Shown piece by piece: positions 1 through 8,017 of a DNA stretch of 18,962 nt (position 1 is the first letter of the stretch; each line of letters opens with the position of its first letter). This DNA comes from Chersky-299 sp963749535 (GTDB lineage: Bacteria; Actinomycetota; Thermoleophilia; RBG-16-64-13). A model generated the notes under the pieces. It searched no databases, had not been told where the DNA came from, and saw only the letters and a program-made list of their open reading frames with translations. A program made the position numbers and the translations under genes. Location: the NCBI GenBank assembly GCA_963749535.1, contig CAVVNF010000024.1, positions 1 to 18,962 on the forward strand. The letters run 5' to 3'.

Positions 1-67
1 AAGTGTAGCTGCCGGCCGGCCGGGTATCGTACGCATGAACACGATGTACGGGCCCCAGGAGGCAGAA

Positions 68-960
68 ATGGAACAGGGCATCCCTTTGACCGCGCTCGCG
101 GAACGGGTGGAGATAGCGGCCGGGGTCTGGATGCCACGACTCGGCTGGGTACCTATTTAGCGGCGCAGGGCCCGGACGTGGAAGAGGAGGTCACGTACGG
201 GCTAAGCATCGGCTACCGAGGCATCGATACCGCGGCCATGTACCGTAACGAACAAAGCATTGGCCGAGCGATCAAAGTGAGGGCGCGCCCCGAGCGGACC
301 TCTTCGTGGCCACCAAGGTATGGAATTCCGACCAGGGTTACGGCAGACGCTGGCTGCCTTTGACCGAAGTCTGGGCAGACTCGGACTCGAATACGTGGAC
401 CTATATCTCGTTCATTGGCCCGTCCGCAGCAAGGCGCGGGACACCTGGCGAGCCATGGAGGAGCTGCGGGCAGCGGGCAAGACCCGGGCCATCGGTGTTT
501 GCAACCATCTCGAGAGCGATCTGGAGGAGCTTTTGTCTTACGCGACCGTCCCCCCGGCCCTCGACCAAGTGGAGCTGCACCCCTTTCTCCAGCGGGCTCC
601 TCTGCGGCAGTACTGCCACAGGCGTTCCATCACGGTCCAAGCCTGGGCGCCCCTCATGAAGGGCCGGGCTGGAGGCGTTACCGCACTCGTCGAGATCGCC
701 AGAAGGCATGACAATACTCCGGCCCAGGTCGCGCTGCGCTGGCTCCTGCAGCACGGAATCACCGCCATTCCCAAGTCAATCCACCGAGAGCGCATCGCCG
801 AGAACGCAGACTATTTGATTTCGAACTCGGCGAAGAAGAGATGGCCGCGATCGATGCACTCGAGCGCGGTAAGAGAATGGGCATTGGCCCGGAAGTGACG
901 GGCGCCTTAACGGATTGTGCGCCGGGTGCGCCCGCGCTAGCGGGCAACTCTCCGCACTAG
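68..960 (+). pseudogene. Aldo/keto reductase, frame broken by four one-base losses
   Basis: NADPH-dependent aldo/keto reductase, a cytosolic TIM-barrel enzyme that reduces aldehydes or ketones. The start ATG at 68 follows AGGAGG at 57-62. The N-terminus reads MPRLG, then after a lost base near 147 GTYLAAQGPDVEEEV. All four catalytic-tetrad residues are visible: Asp in IDTAAMY, Tyr in MYRNE, Lys in VATKVW and His in LVHWP. Reading moves through frames 2, 1, 0, 2 and 1, with single-base losses near 147, 293 (CGGGACC read as CGGACC), 343 and 816 (TTTT read as TTT). The C-terminus then reads FDFELGEEEMAAIDALERG and runs to the TAG at 958-960, giving about 297 residues, close to family size. Family assignment is sure and the substrate is unknown. 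The intact tetrad suggests sequence error or very recent decay. Confidence 0.88.
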
Positions 961-1109
961 CAGTCGCGACCACCCCCGTGCTTCGGTGCAGAGGGTGCTC
1001 GGAGTGACAAGGACTCGCGCCTCGGACAAGCCGGCGATCGCCCGGAGCAAAAGTCCGAAACAGCATCACGGTCTGTTGATGGGGATGGCCTTTGCGCGAG
1101 CGAAACCAT

Positions 1110-1126
1110 GCTGATCTCAGATCAGC
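1110..1126. repeat. Perfect 8+1+8 palindrome between convergent genes
   Basis: GCTGATCT, one central C, then AGATCAGC. It lies in the 961-1304 gap between the 3' ends of the reductase and the minus-strand barrel gene. Its size suits a dimeric regulator operator, but no gene start is adjacent. A one-base loop makes a hairpin terminator unlikely. The same gap also holds a short GCCCGC/GCGGGC hairpin at 930-945 and no recognisable gene. Confidence 0.35.
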
Positions 1127-1199
1127 TCAGGGCCTAGCCAAGCCGGTCGGGCTTCCTCCCCCGTGCGACAAGAAGCACGACGCCGGTTCCTAACACTCT

Positions 1200-1246
1200 G
1201 AGGCCTACCGGCCGCCGGCTTACCGCTGGCCTCTTTCCTTCTTTTT
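1200..1246 (+). terminator. Probable Rho-independent terminator after the reductase
   Basis: GAGGCC at 1200-1205 pairs with GGCCTC at 1228-1233 around a GC-rich inner segment that can itself fold (CCGG arms). It is followed by a pyrimidine tract ending in five T at 1234-1246. Orientation fits transcripts from the reductase, whose composite stop lies about 240 bases upstream. Confidence 0.5.
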
Positions 1247-1304
1247 GGTAATTCCCCGGTCTGGGGAGGGTAGGCAAAGGATAATCGCCCCCAGAGACCC
1301 CTGG

Positions 1305-1587
1305 TCATGCGTCCATAGTAAGGAATTCGTCGAGAACCTCGGGATTGACGTCGGAGCGATCGCCAGCCCAGCCAATAAGTTTCCGCAACTCAGTGGAGTC
1401 CGCGAATTTCCGGGCTTGTTCCACCTTCTCAAATTCAAGGAGCCCGACAAGGAGGGTAGAATCCGCCGGATCGCGGAACAGACGAGCCCCCTGGACCCCC
1501 GGCGCGACGCCGGCTGGCGTCTGACTCAAAAAACTCCTTCAACTGGTCGACGTTCTTCACCTTGTGATGAATCAAGACATACGGCAC
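1305..1587 (-). pseudogene. Small dimeric alpha/beta-barrel-like (ABM/cyclase-type) protein, one frameshift
   Basis: About 94 residues when two frames are joined. The start is GTG at 1587, preceded by an AGAGGTGG-type ribosome site. The N-terminus reads PYVLIHHKVKNVDQLKEFFE and then SDASRRRAG. After a shift in the run of G near 1492 it continues QGARLFRDP, STLLVGLLEFEKVEQARKFA and ELRKLIGWAGDRSDV. The pattern of a beta strand, 'V.N.DQ.KEFF' helix, 'LVGLLEF' strand and 'VEQARKFA' helix matches small ferredoxin-like dimeric barrel proteins of the ABM or stress-responsive type. These bind or cyclise small molecules, but no function can be fixed here. The gene stands alone, converging on the reductase. 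Confidence 0.6.
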
Positions 1588-1938
1588 TACCCCACCTCTT
1601 TCGCGAACCGACTAGAGTCCTCGAATCTCGTGAGTGCCTCGATACAGGGCATATATACCAAATGGATCGGTGCCGCGAAACGGTGCAACTCCCCGCGAAC
1701 GCACCAGCTATGCCAAAAACGCGGTGATTGCAGGGCTTACCCTTGTCTGATTGCTTCCCGTGACTTAGAGAGCCTTCAAGCGCATCGGATTCGGCCAAAA
1801 ACCCAGATCCCCCAAGGGGAGTTTACGTTTCCGGGCTCCGACACCCTACAAGGGCACAGAAAAGCGGCCAGCCTCATATGGTTCGGGTGTCAGCTGCAGC
1901 CCGGCGGCCACTTCTTTTCGGCGTCGGTCAGTACCACG
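1588..1938. other. No gene seen
   Basis: Open frames here lack ribosome sites, conserved motifs and protein-like composition. The segment separates the barrel gene start from the end of the coiled-coil gene and may carry the barrel gene's promoter (an A/T-rich GCATATATAC stretch lies near 1649-1658). I cannot define a full promoter. Confidence 0.4.
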
Positions 1939-2451
1939 TCATACTCCCTTCAGAGCTGCGGCCAGGACGGCCAACACGGCGGAATCTGGGGCCGGTAAGG
2001 CCAGCAAGGCGTCTATCTTGTGCTGAGTAGAGTCACGGTCCCGGCGTGCTTCTACGAGCAGGTTGTGAGCGGCTCGCCCTTCCGCTTCCGCTGCTGCGTG
2101 CTGTCGCTGCAGATCTGCCCGTTCCGCTTCTAATGCCGTCCGTTCGGCCCCTGCTGCCGGTGGCCGATGCAGTTGTTTACCGAAGATCGGGAAGCGAGGC
2201 GATCTGGGCGTCTAAGGCTTGCACCAGTCCCCGAAGCCGCTTCGCTTCTTCGGCTGCTTTCGTGTTGCCCGTCTCCAGACTTGCCACTTTGGACTCAGAT
2301 GTGGCTAGCGCCTTTCGGAGTGCTCGGCCACGAGGCGTGCGGCTTCGTTGAGCATAAGCACACCGAGGCCGCCTCTACTCGAGTCCCGGCTTTGTCGGTC
2401 TAAGGCTTCCAGCAGTTGAGCGGAGGTCATGGTTGCCACTTCTTCGATCAT
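1939..2451 (-). pseudogene. Coiled-coil hypothetical protein, two frameshifts
   Basis: Joining three frames on the minus strand gives about 170 residues. The start ATG at 2451 overlaps the upstream stop as ATGA and follows GGGGA. The first part reads MIEEVATMTSAQLLEALDRQ and later NEAARLVAEHSE. After a shift near 2325 it reads ALRKALATSESKVASLE and KAAEEAKRLRGLVQALDAQI. After another shift near 2170 it reads ERTALEAERADLQRQHAAA and ends ALAALKGV-like before the TGA at 1939-1941. The Ala/Glu/Arg/Leu heptads indicate a long coiled coil with no membrane segment. I do not recognise the family. It could be structural or a partner of the gene it overlaps. Plus-strand open frames here are shadows. 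Confidence 0.6.
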
Positions 2452-2866
2452 GCTTTCCCCGTTTCTTCGTCGTCTTCGTCTCGCACTTCGATCACCTTCG
2501 TTTGTTCATACGTGTGCTACCCAAAGAACGGAAGCGACCGATCGCATCGACATCAGCCAGAAGAATCTTCGCTCTCCTGCGGAGCCGTCACACCTGCGAG
2601 CTCGAGACCTCTTTCGGCCTCTGGGGAGGCTACCCGAGAGCCGCTTTTGCGGCATCGCGTGCCTCCCGCAACTCCGGACAATCCAGGGCCTTCGTTACGT
2701 ATTCCAGCTCATACCTCTGCTTCTTCGGATCGAGCTTAGGGATGATCTGCTGGAAGGCGACACCTATCTCAGATAGCTTGTCGGTTTTCCCCGCATAGAC
2801 ATGGCTCAGCCGTTCCAGCTCGAGGACGTCTTTGTGCTTGGCGGCTTTCTCGATATCCGACGCCAT
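2448..2866 (-). pseudogene. Hypothetical protein, first of an ATGA-overlapped pair
   Basis: ATG at 2866 follows AGAGGGGGG. The first 78 residues form one clean frame: MASDIEKAAKHKDVLELERL, then YAGKTDKLSEIGVAFQQIIP and ELEYVTKALDCPELREARDA. The frame then hits TAG after LG. If one G is restored in the run near 2633 it continues EAERGLELAGVTAPQESE, then KILLADVDAIGRFRSLGSTR, then YEQTKVIEVRDEDDEETGKA, ending on a TGA that overlaps the next ATG. The total is about 139 residues, mostly charged helices with an acidic tail. If the TAG is real, the protein stops at 78 residues (2630-2866) and the downstream coupling is lost. Family unknown. Confidence 0.6.
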
Positions 2867-2908
2867 GACCCCCCCTCTTTCTGCACACGGGCATCACCGG
2901 ACGTACTT

Positions 2909-3386
2909 TTAGTATAGGACGAGGTCGAGTCCGAGAGAACACAATCCCCGGCTGGGAAGGCCTGGTGGGAGAAGAAGGAAAGGGCTTCCACCGCAACCAC
3001 GATCGCATCTGATGGGAGCGGTGCAGATGCGTCCGCGCGAGGCCCCTGTTGCCATTCGTACACCAGCGGCCGAGCCAGGCCCTGGCGGCCCAAACGCGAC
3101 TCGTGGCCGTAGGTATGCAGCACCCCGCACCGCGCCGCATACAAGTCGAGGGAGTCGCACCCCAGTAGTCGAGTTCAACGGAGATAGCAATCACACCGTG
3201 CGGCTGAAGTCTCCCGCGCGATCTCGTCGGCATCAACCGCACGGCTCAGCGCCGCCAACGCATCAATCGTAGAGAACATGAGCGCGATCGCGGAGACAGG
3301 CATTGCGCGTCAAGTGCAACCTGGATCCCCCTCATCATGCCGCGCTTGGCGTTGACCAACTCGTCGAGTTCGGGCTCAACCCTCAC
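2909..3386 (-). pseudogene. Hypothetical protein with RCGVLHTYGHESRLGRQG motif, several frameshifts
   Basis: The preferred start is GTG at 3386 behind AGGGGGAG. An in-frame ATG at 3416 is an alternative, only 15 bases from the IS end. Protein-like segments in order are EPELDELVNAKRGMMRGIQV, SAIALMFSTIDALAALSRAV, DADEIARET, ELDYWGATP, DLYAARCGVLHTYGHES and RLGRQGLARPLVYEWQ, each in a neighbouring frame. The 3' end is uncertain. One frame stops with TAA at 2909-2911, 42 bases before the next gene. The uninterrupted frame runs to 2806, into the next gene. I do not recognise the family and see no membrane segments. With the two genes downstream it probably forms one transcription unit. Confidence 0.5.
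2911..2916 (-). promoter_or_regulatory. Possible -10 element for the 2448-2866 gene
   Basis: On the minus strand this reads TATACT, about 45 bases before the ATG at 2866. No good -35 box is present at the usual spacing (TTCTCT at 17). It overlaps the end of the upstream gene, so it would be an internal promoter at best. Confidence 0.25.
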
Positions 3387-3430
3387 GACTCCCCCTGTGT
3401 GTTGAACAAGCGCCATCCAGTCTGCGGAAC

Positions 3431-3457
3431 TGACCTGACCCCCTGAAATCGGTCCAC
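3431..3457. repeat. IS left terminal inverted repeat
   Basis: Starts TGACCTGACCCC and ends GGTCCAC at 3451-3457. It matches the right end at the first 12 bases and at the inner GGTCCAC block, with a one-base length difference between them. Confidence 0.85.
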
Positions 3458-3498
3458 CCATAGGTTATGGTTTCGGACCGACAAAGGAGGAAGAGATC

Positions 3499-3777
3499 AT
3501 GTCCCAGAAGCACTACCGCCCCGAGGAGATCATCGCCAAGCTGCGGGAGGCCGAGGTACTGCTCGGCCAAGGCAAGAAGGTACCCGAGGTGGTGAAAGCC
3601 ATCGGCATCAGCGAGGTGAGCTACTACCGCTGGCGCAAAGAGTACGGCGGCCTCAACGTCTCCCAGGCCAAGCGCCTCAAGGAGCTGGAGCGCGAGAACG
3701 CCCGGCTGCGCCAAGCCGTCTCGGATCTCACCTTGGACAAGCTGATCCTGCAGGAGGCCGCCCGGGGAAACTTCTAA
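3499..3777 (+). CDS. IS3-family transposase OrfA
   Basis: 92-residue DNA-binding subunit, intact. The ATG follows AAGGAGG with eight bases between. The start MSQKHYRPEEIIAKLREAEV is typical. A helix-turn-helix lies around VPEVVKAIGISEVSYYRWRK (about residues 33-52). A leucine-zipper-like helix follows at about residues 57-85 (KRLKELERENARLRQAVSDL). OrfA normally regulates transposition. The fusion OrfAB made by frameshifting is the transposase. The last codons GGA AAC TTC TAA include the slippery site. Confidence 0.93.
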   Translation: MSQKHYRPEEIIAKLREAEVLLGQGKKVPEVVKAIGISEVSYYRWRKEYGGLNVSQAKRLKELERENARLRQAVSDLTLDKLILQEAARGNF

Positions 3778-3823
3778 GCCCCTCACGTCGACGCAGATGC
3801 ATAGAAGCAGTCTGTGAGGGGCT
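3765..3823 (+). promoter_or_regulatory. -1 programmed ribosomal frameshift signal (GGGAAAC plus stem-loop)
   Basis: The heptamer G_GGA_AAC lies at 3765-3771 in exact X_XXY_YYZ phase with OrfA. Five bases later a perfect 10-bp stem begins: AGCCCCTCAC at 3777-3786 pairs with GTGAGGGGCT at 3814-3823 around a 27-base loop. Slipping back one base gives GGG AAA CTT CTA AGC, which opens directly into the conserved OrfB start LLSPSRRRRC. The OrfA stop lies between heptamer and stem. Confidence 0.88.
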
Positions 3824-4669
3824 GCATGTATCCGAACGCCGGGCCTGCCAGGCTCTGGGTCAGCATCGCTCGAGCCAACGCCACCAGCCCCAGGTGCGCG
3901 AAGATGAGGACGCCTTGACCGCGGCCATCGTCGCTCTGGCCCGCCGCTTCGGCCGCTACGGCTACCGGCGCATCACCGACCTTCTTGCAGATGGCCGGCT
4001 GGCAGGTGAACGCCAAGCGGGTGCAGCGCATCTGGCGGGCCGAAGGCCTCAAGGTGCCCTCCAAACAGCCGAAGAGAGGCAGGCTGTGGCTCACCGACGG
4101 TTCCTGCATCCGCCTGCGGCCCGAGCACCGAAACCACGTCTGGGCCTATGACTTCGTGAGCGAGACGACCCATGACGGCCGAAAGCTGCGTCTCCTCACG
4201 GTGATCGACGAGTACACCCGGGAGTGCCTGGCCATCCGGGTGGCGCGCCACATCACCAGCCACGACGTGCTCTACCTGCTCTCCGAGCTCTTCCTCGAGC
4301 ACGGCATCCCGGAGCACATCAGAAGTGACAACGGACCCGAATTCGTGGCCAAGGCGGTCCGAGAGTGGCTCGCGCAGCCTGGGAGTGACGACGCTCTTCA
4401 TCGAACCCGGCTCCCCCTGGGAGAACGGCTACATCGAGTCGTTCAACGGCAAGCTGAGAGACGAACTCTTAAACGGCGAGCTCTTCTACACGCTCAAGGA
4501 GGCCCAGATCCTGATCGAGCACTGGCGGCGGGAATACAACCACCTGCGACCGCACAGCTCACTCGGGGGACGCCCACCGGCACCGGAGACGATCGTCTGG
4601 CCGGGGTTCTCGCTCAAAGACTACGCACCGCCGACGCTCACACGACAACCGGCTCTCGCACTATCATAG
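3774..4669 (+). pseudogene. IS3-family transposase OrfB (DDE), two extra insertions
   Basis: Catalytic part of the transposase, made as an OrfAB fusion through the -1 signal. The sequence begins LSPSRRRRCIEAVCEGLHVS and continues through RRFGRYGYRRIT. An extra G near 3993 then moves it into the frame with GWQVNAKRVQRIWRAEGLKV. A further extra C near 4379 moves it to LGVTTLFIEPGSPWENGYIE. The DDE triad is present: Asp in VWAYDFV, Asp in IRSDNGPEF and Glu in YIESFNGKLRDELL. The end GGRPPAPE is typical. Both extra indels break the frame outside the programmed site. Confidence 0.88.
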
Positions 4670-4672
4670 GAA

Positions 4673-4698
4673 GTGGACCAACGAATGGGGTCAGGTCA
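4673..4698. repeat. IS right terminal inverted repeat
   Basis: Ends GGGGTCAGGTCA, the exact complement of the left end's first 12 bases, with GTGGACC at the inner side matching the left GGTCCAC block. Confidence 0.85.
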
Positions 4699-5477
4699 CT
4701 ATGACGGTGGCAAGGACATGCGTGTTGGCGAATATGCCGCTAGACAGGTCTCGTACGGAGTCGAGCATGTCATTCATCCTTTCCCACGCGCTACCGCTCC
4801 CGCCCGGTAGGACCACCAACCGAAGAAGCGCGGCTTACGACCCGTGGATACATAGTACCTGCCACCACCGCCACGGTCATCGCCACGGGTAATTCGGTCA
4901 TCTACCGGCCGCACAATCCGGTTGCGAAGGCAACGGCGTGCTCGGTCATCCGCCCGCCCCAGGTGGGAAAGGCCTGCTTCCCCCACGACATCGTTCGGCT
5001 CTGCGCACCAATGAGCGACGGCAGAGGGAGAGGCTGTCTACTTCTCCCAGGTCCTTTGTCCGGTCCCACTCATTCGCCGTGCTCGTCGACCCGCTGCTTG
5101 TCCGCCCGGAAGCTGAAGGGTGACGGTGTTCATCGCGTCTTCCGCCGGGAAACCAGACCTCCACCTGAAAGCTAGCACCGTTGGCTTCGGCACCTGCAAC
5201 TGCGACTCGTGCCAAGCTGGACGTTCGGAAGACCAATGGTTGCGGCCGCCCATTCCGCTGCTAGGCAAGCAATCACGATGAACGGACAGAGACGGTCATC
5301 TTCCGAATAACGCTGGACAGCGACGCTCCTGGGCACAGTTCCCGTGCGCCGCGTTGTCCGCCGGGGCTCGCGCCGCCGGAGCTACGACCAGAACTTGTCC
5401 CAAGTGCAGAGGTCGCAGAGGCACTACCAACCCATGCGACTAACGGAGGCGCAGGGCATTCCAGAGATCGTGTTCGC
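4699..5477. other. Unassigned region, no gene called
   Basis: No open frame here has both a ribosome site and a recognisable protein. Some stretches look protein-like for 20-40 residues. On plus, 4867-5020 includes TGNSVIYRPHNPVAKATA. On minus near 4790-4870 there is RYYVSTGRKPRFFGWWSYRA. With the indel rate seen elsewhere, one or two broken genes could be hidden here, but I cannot join them. Confidence 0.4.
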
Positions 5478-6610
5478 TTATTCTATCCCTTGCGTGCATT
5501 CTTTGGGCTCAATGGCCCCCAAGCTCTTAACAACCTTGAAGCTACCACTCTTTGCCTGAGCGATATACATGTTCATTCGAACATGATGCTGACCGGGCAC
5601 CATTTCACAAGGACCACCCCGGCCCTTCGGCGAGCTTTGCGTGGTCTAGTGCCTTGATGACATCTTCTTGCCTCAGCGAGCCCGCCTTTTTCACAGCAGC
5701 TTCCCAGAGTTTCAGACCCCGGTACAGGCCCGAACACGCACTACCAGCAGTGAACTTGGGACCGCCCGGGTAGAGCTTCTCGTACCGATTGAGCAGTTCC
5801 TTACGAACAGATCGCTGACGTTCCTGATAGTAGTCCAGGCAGCTATAGAGACCCTCCACGTGTGCCGCGGGCAGCAGGTCCAAGATGTTTTCCTCGAAGT
5901 ACGTGCAGGCTAGATATCCGCCTCGTTTCGTAAAGCCAGAGTTGTAAAGCTGTTCAAGGAACGGGGCAAGCCCTGGAGGGACGATCGTGTTGAATACCAC
6001 CTCGGCACCGCTGGACACGATCTTCTCGACCGTCGCGCCGTAGTCGGCATTATCGAGCGGAAAGTACTCCTCCCCGACTATCGTCCCTCCGTTGGCCGTG
6101 ACCATCTCACGGACCTTCCGTTCATTACGTGCGGCCAAATGTAGTCGGCCGAGGGCAGGTAGAATTTCTTCGCCCCTGTCTCTTGCATCAGCCAGGGAAT
6201 AAGGGGTTCAACCTGCTGCGCCGGCCCCGGACCAGTGCAGAAGATGAGCGGGTCACATTCCCGTCCCTCGTATTGCTCCGGGTAAATGTAAGCTTTCTTC
6301 CCGGTCACGACTGCGGGACCCTTGATGGCCTGCCTCGTTGAGCTATAGATGCCGCCAAAAATCACGTCGACTTGATCTTGCTCCACGAGCTTGGTCGCCT
6401 TGGCTGCCGCTACACTATCGGTGGTTGCGCTATCTTCCAGGTACAGATCTATCCGGCGGCCCAGCAAGCCACCATTTTTGCTGATGTCGTCAATCACCAT
6501 CTTGGCCACATTAGCGTTCGCCATGCCCATGAACGAGAGGGGGCCGGTCAGGTCGGTGATTACTCCTACCTTGATGGGTCGATCGACGGACGTTGTTGAA
6601 TCCACTTCAT
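5478..6610 (-). pseudogene. Amide/urea-type ABC transporter substrate-binding protein, frameshifted
   Basis: Type I periplasmic-binding-fold protein of the AmiC/FmdD/UrtA-like group, which binds short amides, urea or branched amino acids. The N-terminal lobe has VGVITDLTGPLSFMG, GGLLGRRIDLYLEDSATTD, VDVIFGGIYSSTRQAI and IFCTGPGPAQQVEPLIPWLM, then YIWPHVMN. After a shift near 6125 it has KVREMVTANGGTIVGEEYFP, FNTIVPPGLAPFLEQLYNSG and KFTAGSACSGLYRGLKLWEA. A shift near 5622 restores EMVPGQHHVRMNMYIAQAK and the end LGAIEPKECTQGIE before the TAA at 5478-5480. The start is ambiguous. ATG at 6610 has GGAGAG upstream but needs a small shift to join. No signal peptide or lipobox is seen, and no permease or ATPase gene is adjacent. 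Confidence 0.85.
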
Positions 6611-6908
6611 CCCGGACTCTCCTCTCAAGCCTGGAATCGCAAATGTCCTGTGTGTTTGCGTAACAACAGGGTGGCGTCGCGCCCGCGCCCACGGTTCCCT
6701 TGTGCCCGCGCCCTGACCATACCCCTCCCCCTGATTCGTTAGTCACGGGTTGGGCTCGAGCTCGCTAGCCTCGGACTCCAACTCCGGCCGGACTCGAGGG
6801 CATCTGTCGGCCAACGGCGCTCGGGGCAGCGCCGGCAGGAACCCATCTTCTCGGGAAGGGATCAAGAAGGAGACGGTCTTCCTGGCCAGCAACCTCGAAC
6901 GGCTCACC
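6611..6908. other. No gene seen
   Basis: Upstream region of the binding protein. A minus-strand reading from 6746 continues into the binding protein, but it is compositionally odd (Gly/Cys rich) and lacks a leader. I treat it as untranslated. A plus-strand frame at 6750-7055 is probably a shadow of the minus-strand gene next door. Confidence 0.4.
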
Positions 6909-7141
6909 CTAACTGGGAGGAACCTGGCGCCCGTCGGGGCCCGGGGCCACTTTGCGAAGGTCAGGGAACACTATGACCTCATAGTGATCAGCGACCTCAT
7001 CTCTGCTGGGTTGCCACTGGGCCTTGATTTGTTGCACCGCTGTGCACGGGAATAGAGCCAGCACCTCCTTCCCGTTGCTGCTGAAACGCTGATAGTCCTT
7101 ATCCCCCAGCGCCCCTGAAGGTCACTTGTCAGGCGGCGCAC
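6909..7141 (-). pseudogene. Small hypothetical protein, one frameshift
   Basis: The minus strand reads EHLLAEVRRLTSDLQGRW, shifts near 7108 in a run of G, then continues DKDYQRFSSNGKEVLALFPC, TAVQQIKAQWQPSRDEVADH and YEVIVFPDLRKVAPGPDGRQ to the TAG at 6909-6911. The mixed charged and hydrophobic pattern and smooth join suggest a real soluble protein of about 80-95 residues. The start is not determined. GTG at 7141 is a guess, and coding may reach about 7190. Family unknown. Confidence 0.45.
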
Positions 7142-7240
7142 TTCTGCCAAAAGATGCTCGCAACAGAACCTTTCGATAGGAAGACGACAACGATGGTTAG
7201 ATCTTCGTTTGCCAGCGGGGTAATCTAGGCGGCCCCGCCT

Positions 7241-7768
7241 CTAGCCGTTCCGCCGTTTCATGAAGAACTCGTTACGCAACTGCCACGACATTCCCTCATC
7301 TGTGGACTCCTGGTGACCCACACAAACGAGCCGTCAGTGATGTCTGTGAAGCACCACTGCCAGAGCGTCCCCTCCGTCCCGGTACTCTTGGACGTGTTCC
7401 CTCCTTGGGACTTGCCCTTCATTCTGGCGTAGGAACCGGTGCCAGGGTCAATCCACGTGACATGCCAGATGTCCTCGCGGGGGTCATAGACCGGTATGGT
7501 TGTCCCGTACAGTGTCCCTCGGTCAGAGAGTCTATCCGCCGTACGTTCGGGTCCCTGCGTGCTCGGAGCTCTTATCTCAAACGCTCCTGAATCGCTCGGC
7601 CTTCAAGCACCCATCCGAAGTAGACCTCGCAGCTCTCCTCACCCAAGGTGCCATCTCTGCGATGGACTCTCACTCACTCCATCCCTACGCACCTACGAAT
7701 TGTCCGTACAGCATGAGCTGCGGCGCATGTTCCTCGCTCGGTGCATCGGCTCCGAGGACTGTGAGCAT
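7241..7768 (-). pseudogene. DUF1579-like protein, several frameshifts
   Basis: Joined frames give about 170 residues. The start ATG at 7768 reads MLTVLGADAPSEEHAPQLML and then YGQFVG. Later frames give WHLGEESCEVYFGWVLEGRA, RGTLYGTTIPVYDPREDIWH, VTWIDPGTGSYARMKG, WQWCFTDITDGSFVW and, after a last shift near 7296, HQESTDEGMSWQLRNEFFMK before TAG at 7241-7243. The order 'FGWVLEGR', 'YGTT...YDP..D.W..TWIDP', 'W.FTDIT..SF.W' and 'W....EF..RR' is that of lipocalin-like beta-barrel proteins related to DUF1579. Function is unknown. It follows the small 7803-7999 gene by 34 bases and is probably cotranscribed. Confidence 0.6.
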
Positions 7769-7802
7769 TTCTCTTGTCCCCCCGCCCCATTCGTGTGCTC
7801 CT

Positions 7803-7999
7803 CTAATCCAGATACATGGTCTGACTGTGCTCGCCCAGCAACTCTTCGTCGCATGGCACAGCAGCAGATCCTCGAGCACCTTGATCATGGCCTTTCCCCC
7901 GCGGGGCGCGGCGATCAGCAGGCACTGCAGTAGCTCGTCGCGCTCCTCGAGCGAGAGCTTCTCGTAGAGGTACATCAGCTCTTCAAGACGGGGCTTCAT
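7803..7999 (-). pseudogene. Small helical hypothetical protein, one frameshift
   Basis: About 66 residues. ATG at 7999 begins MKPRLEELMYLYEKLSLEER, then DELLQCLLIAAPRGGKAMIK and VLEDLLLCHAT. Restoring one G near 7851 gives EELLGEHSQTMYLD and a natural TAG at 7803-7805. Without it the frame runs on out of phase. Predicted all-alpha and soluble, Leu/Glu rich. Family not named. It begins 18 bases after the tautomerase stop, so the two are likely in one operon. Confidence 0.55.
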
Positions 8000-8017
8000 C
8001 GACGCCCGGTGTTTACC

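Larger units (their letters stand above)
3431..4698 (+). mobile_element. IS3-family insertion sequence, about 1268 bp
   Basis: A complete element with two overlapping transposase frames and terminal inverted repeats. Both ends begin TGACCTGACCCC when read inward, and both carry a second GGTCCAC block about 20 bases in. OrfA and OrfB resemble the IS407-like branch of the IS3 family by sequence. The 4 bases outside the ends (GAAC left, CTAT right) do not match, so no target duplication is visible. OrfB carries two extra indels, so as read the copy could not transpose. The insertion lies just upstream of the minus-strand hypothetical genes. Confidence 0.9.

Noticed and set aside
930..945. GCCCGC/GCGGGC hairpin as the reductase terminator
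   Set aside because: No T tract follows, and it overlaps the composite coding end of the reductase.
3376..3786. Minus-strand open frame over OrfA
   Set aside because: Antisense shadow of the intact transposase OrfA.
6750..7055. Plus-strand 101-residue open frame
   Set aside because: Partly protein-like, but the minus-strand reading with a smooth join across one indel is better and the plus frame lacks a leader.
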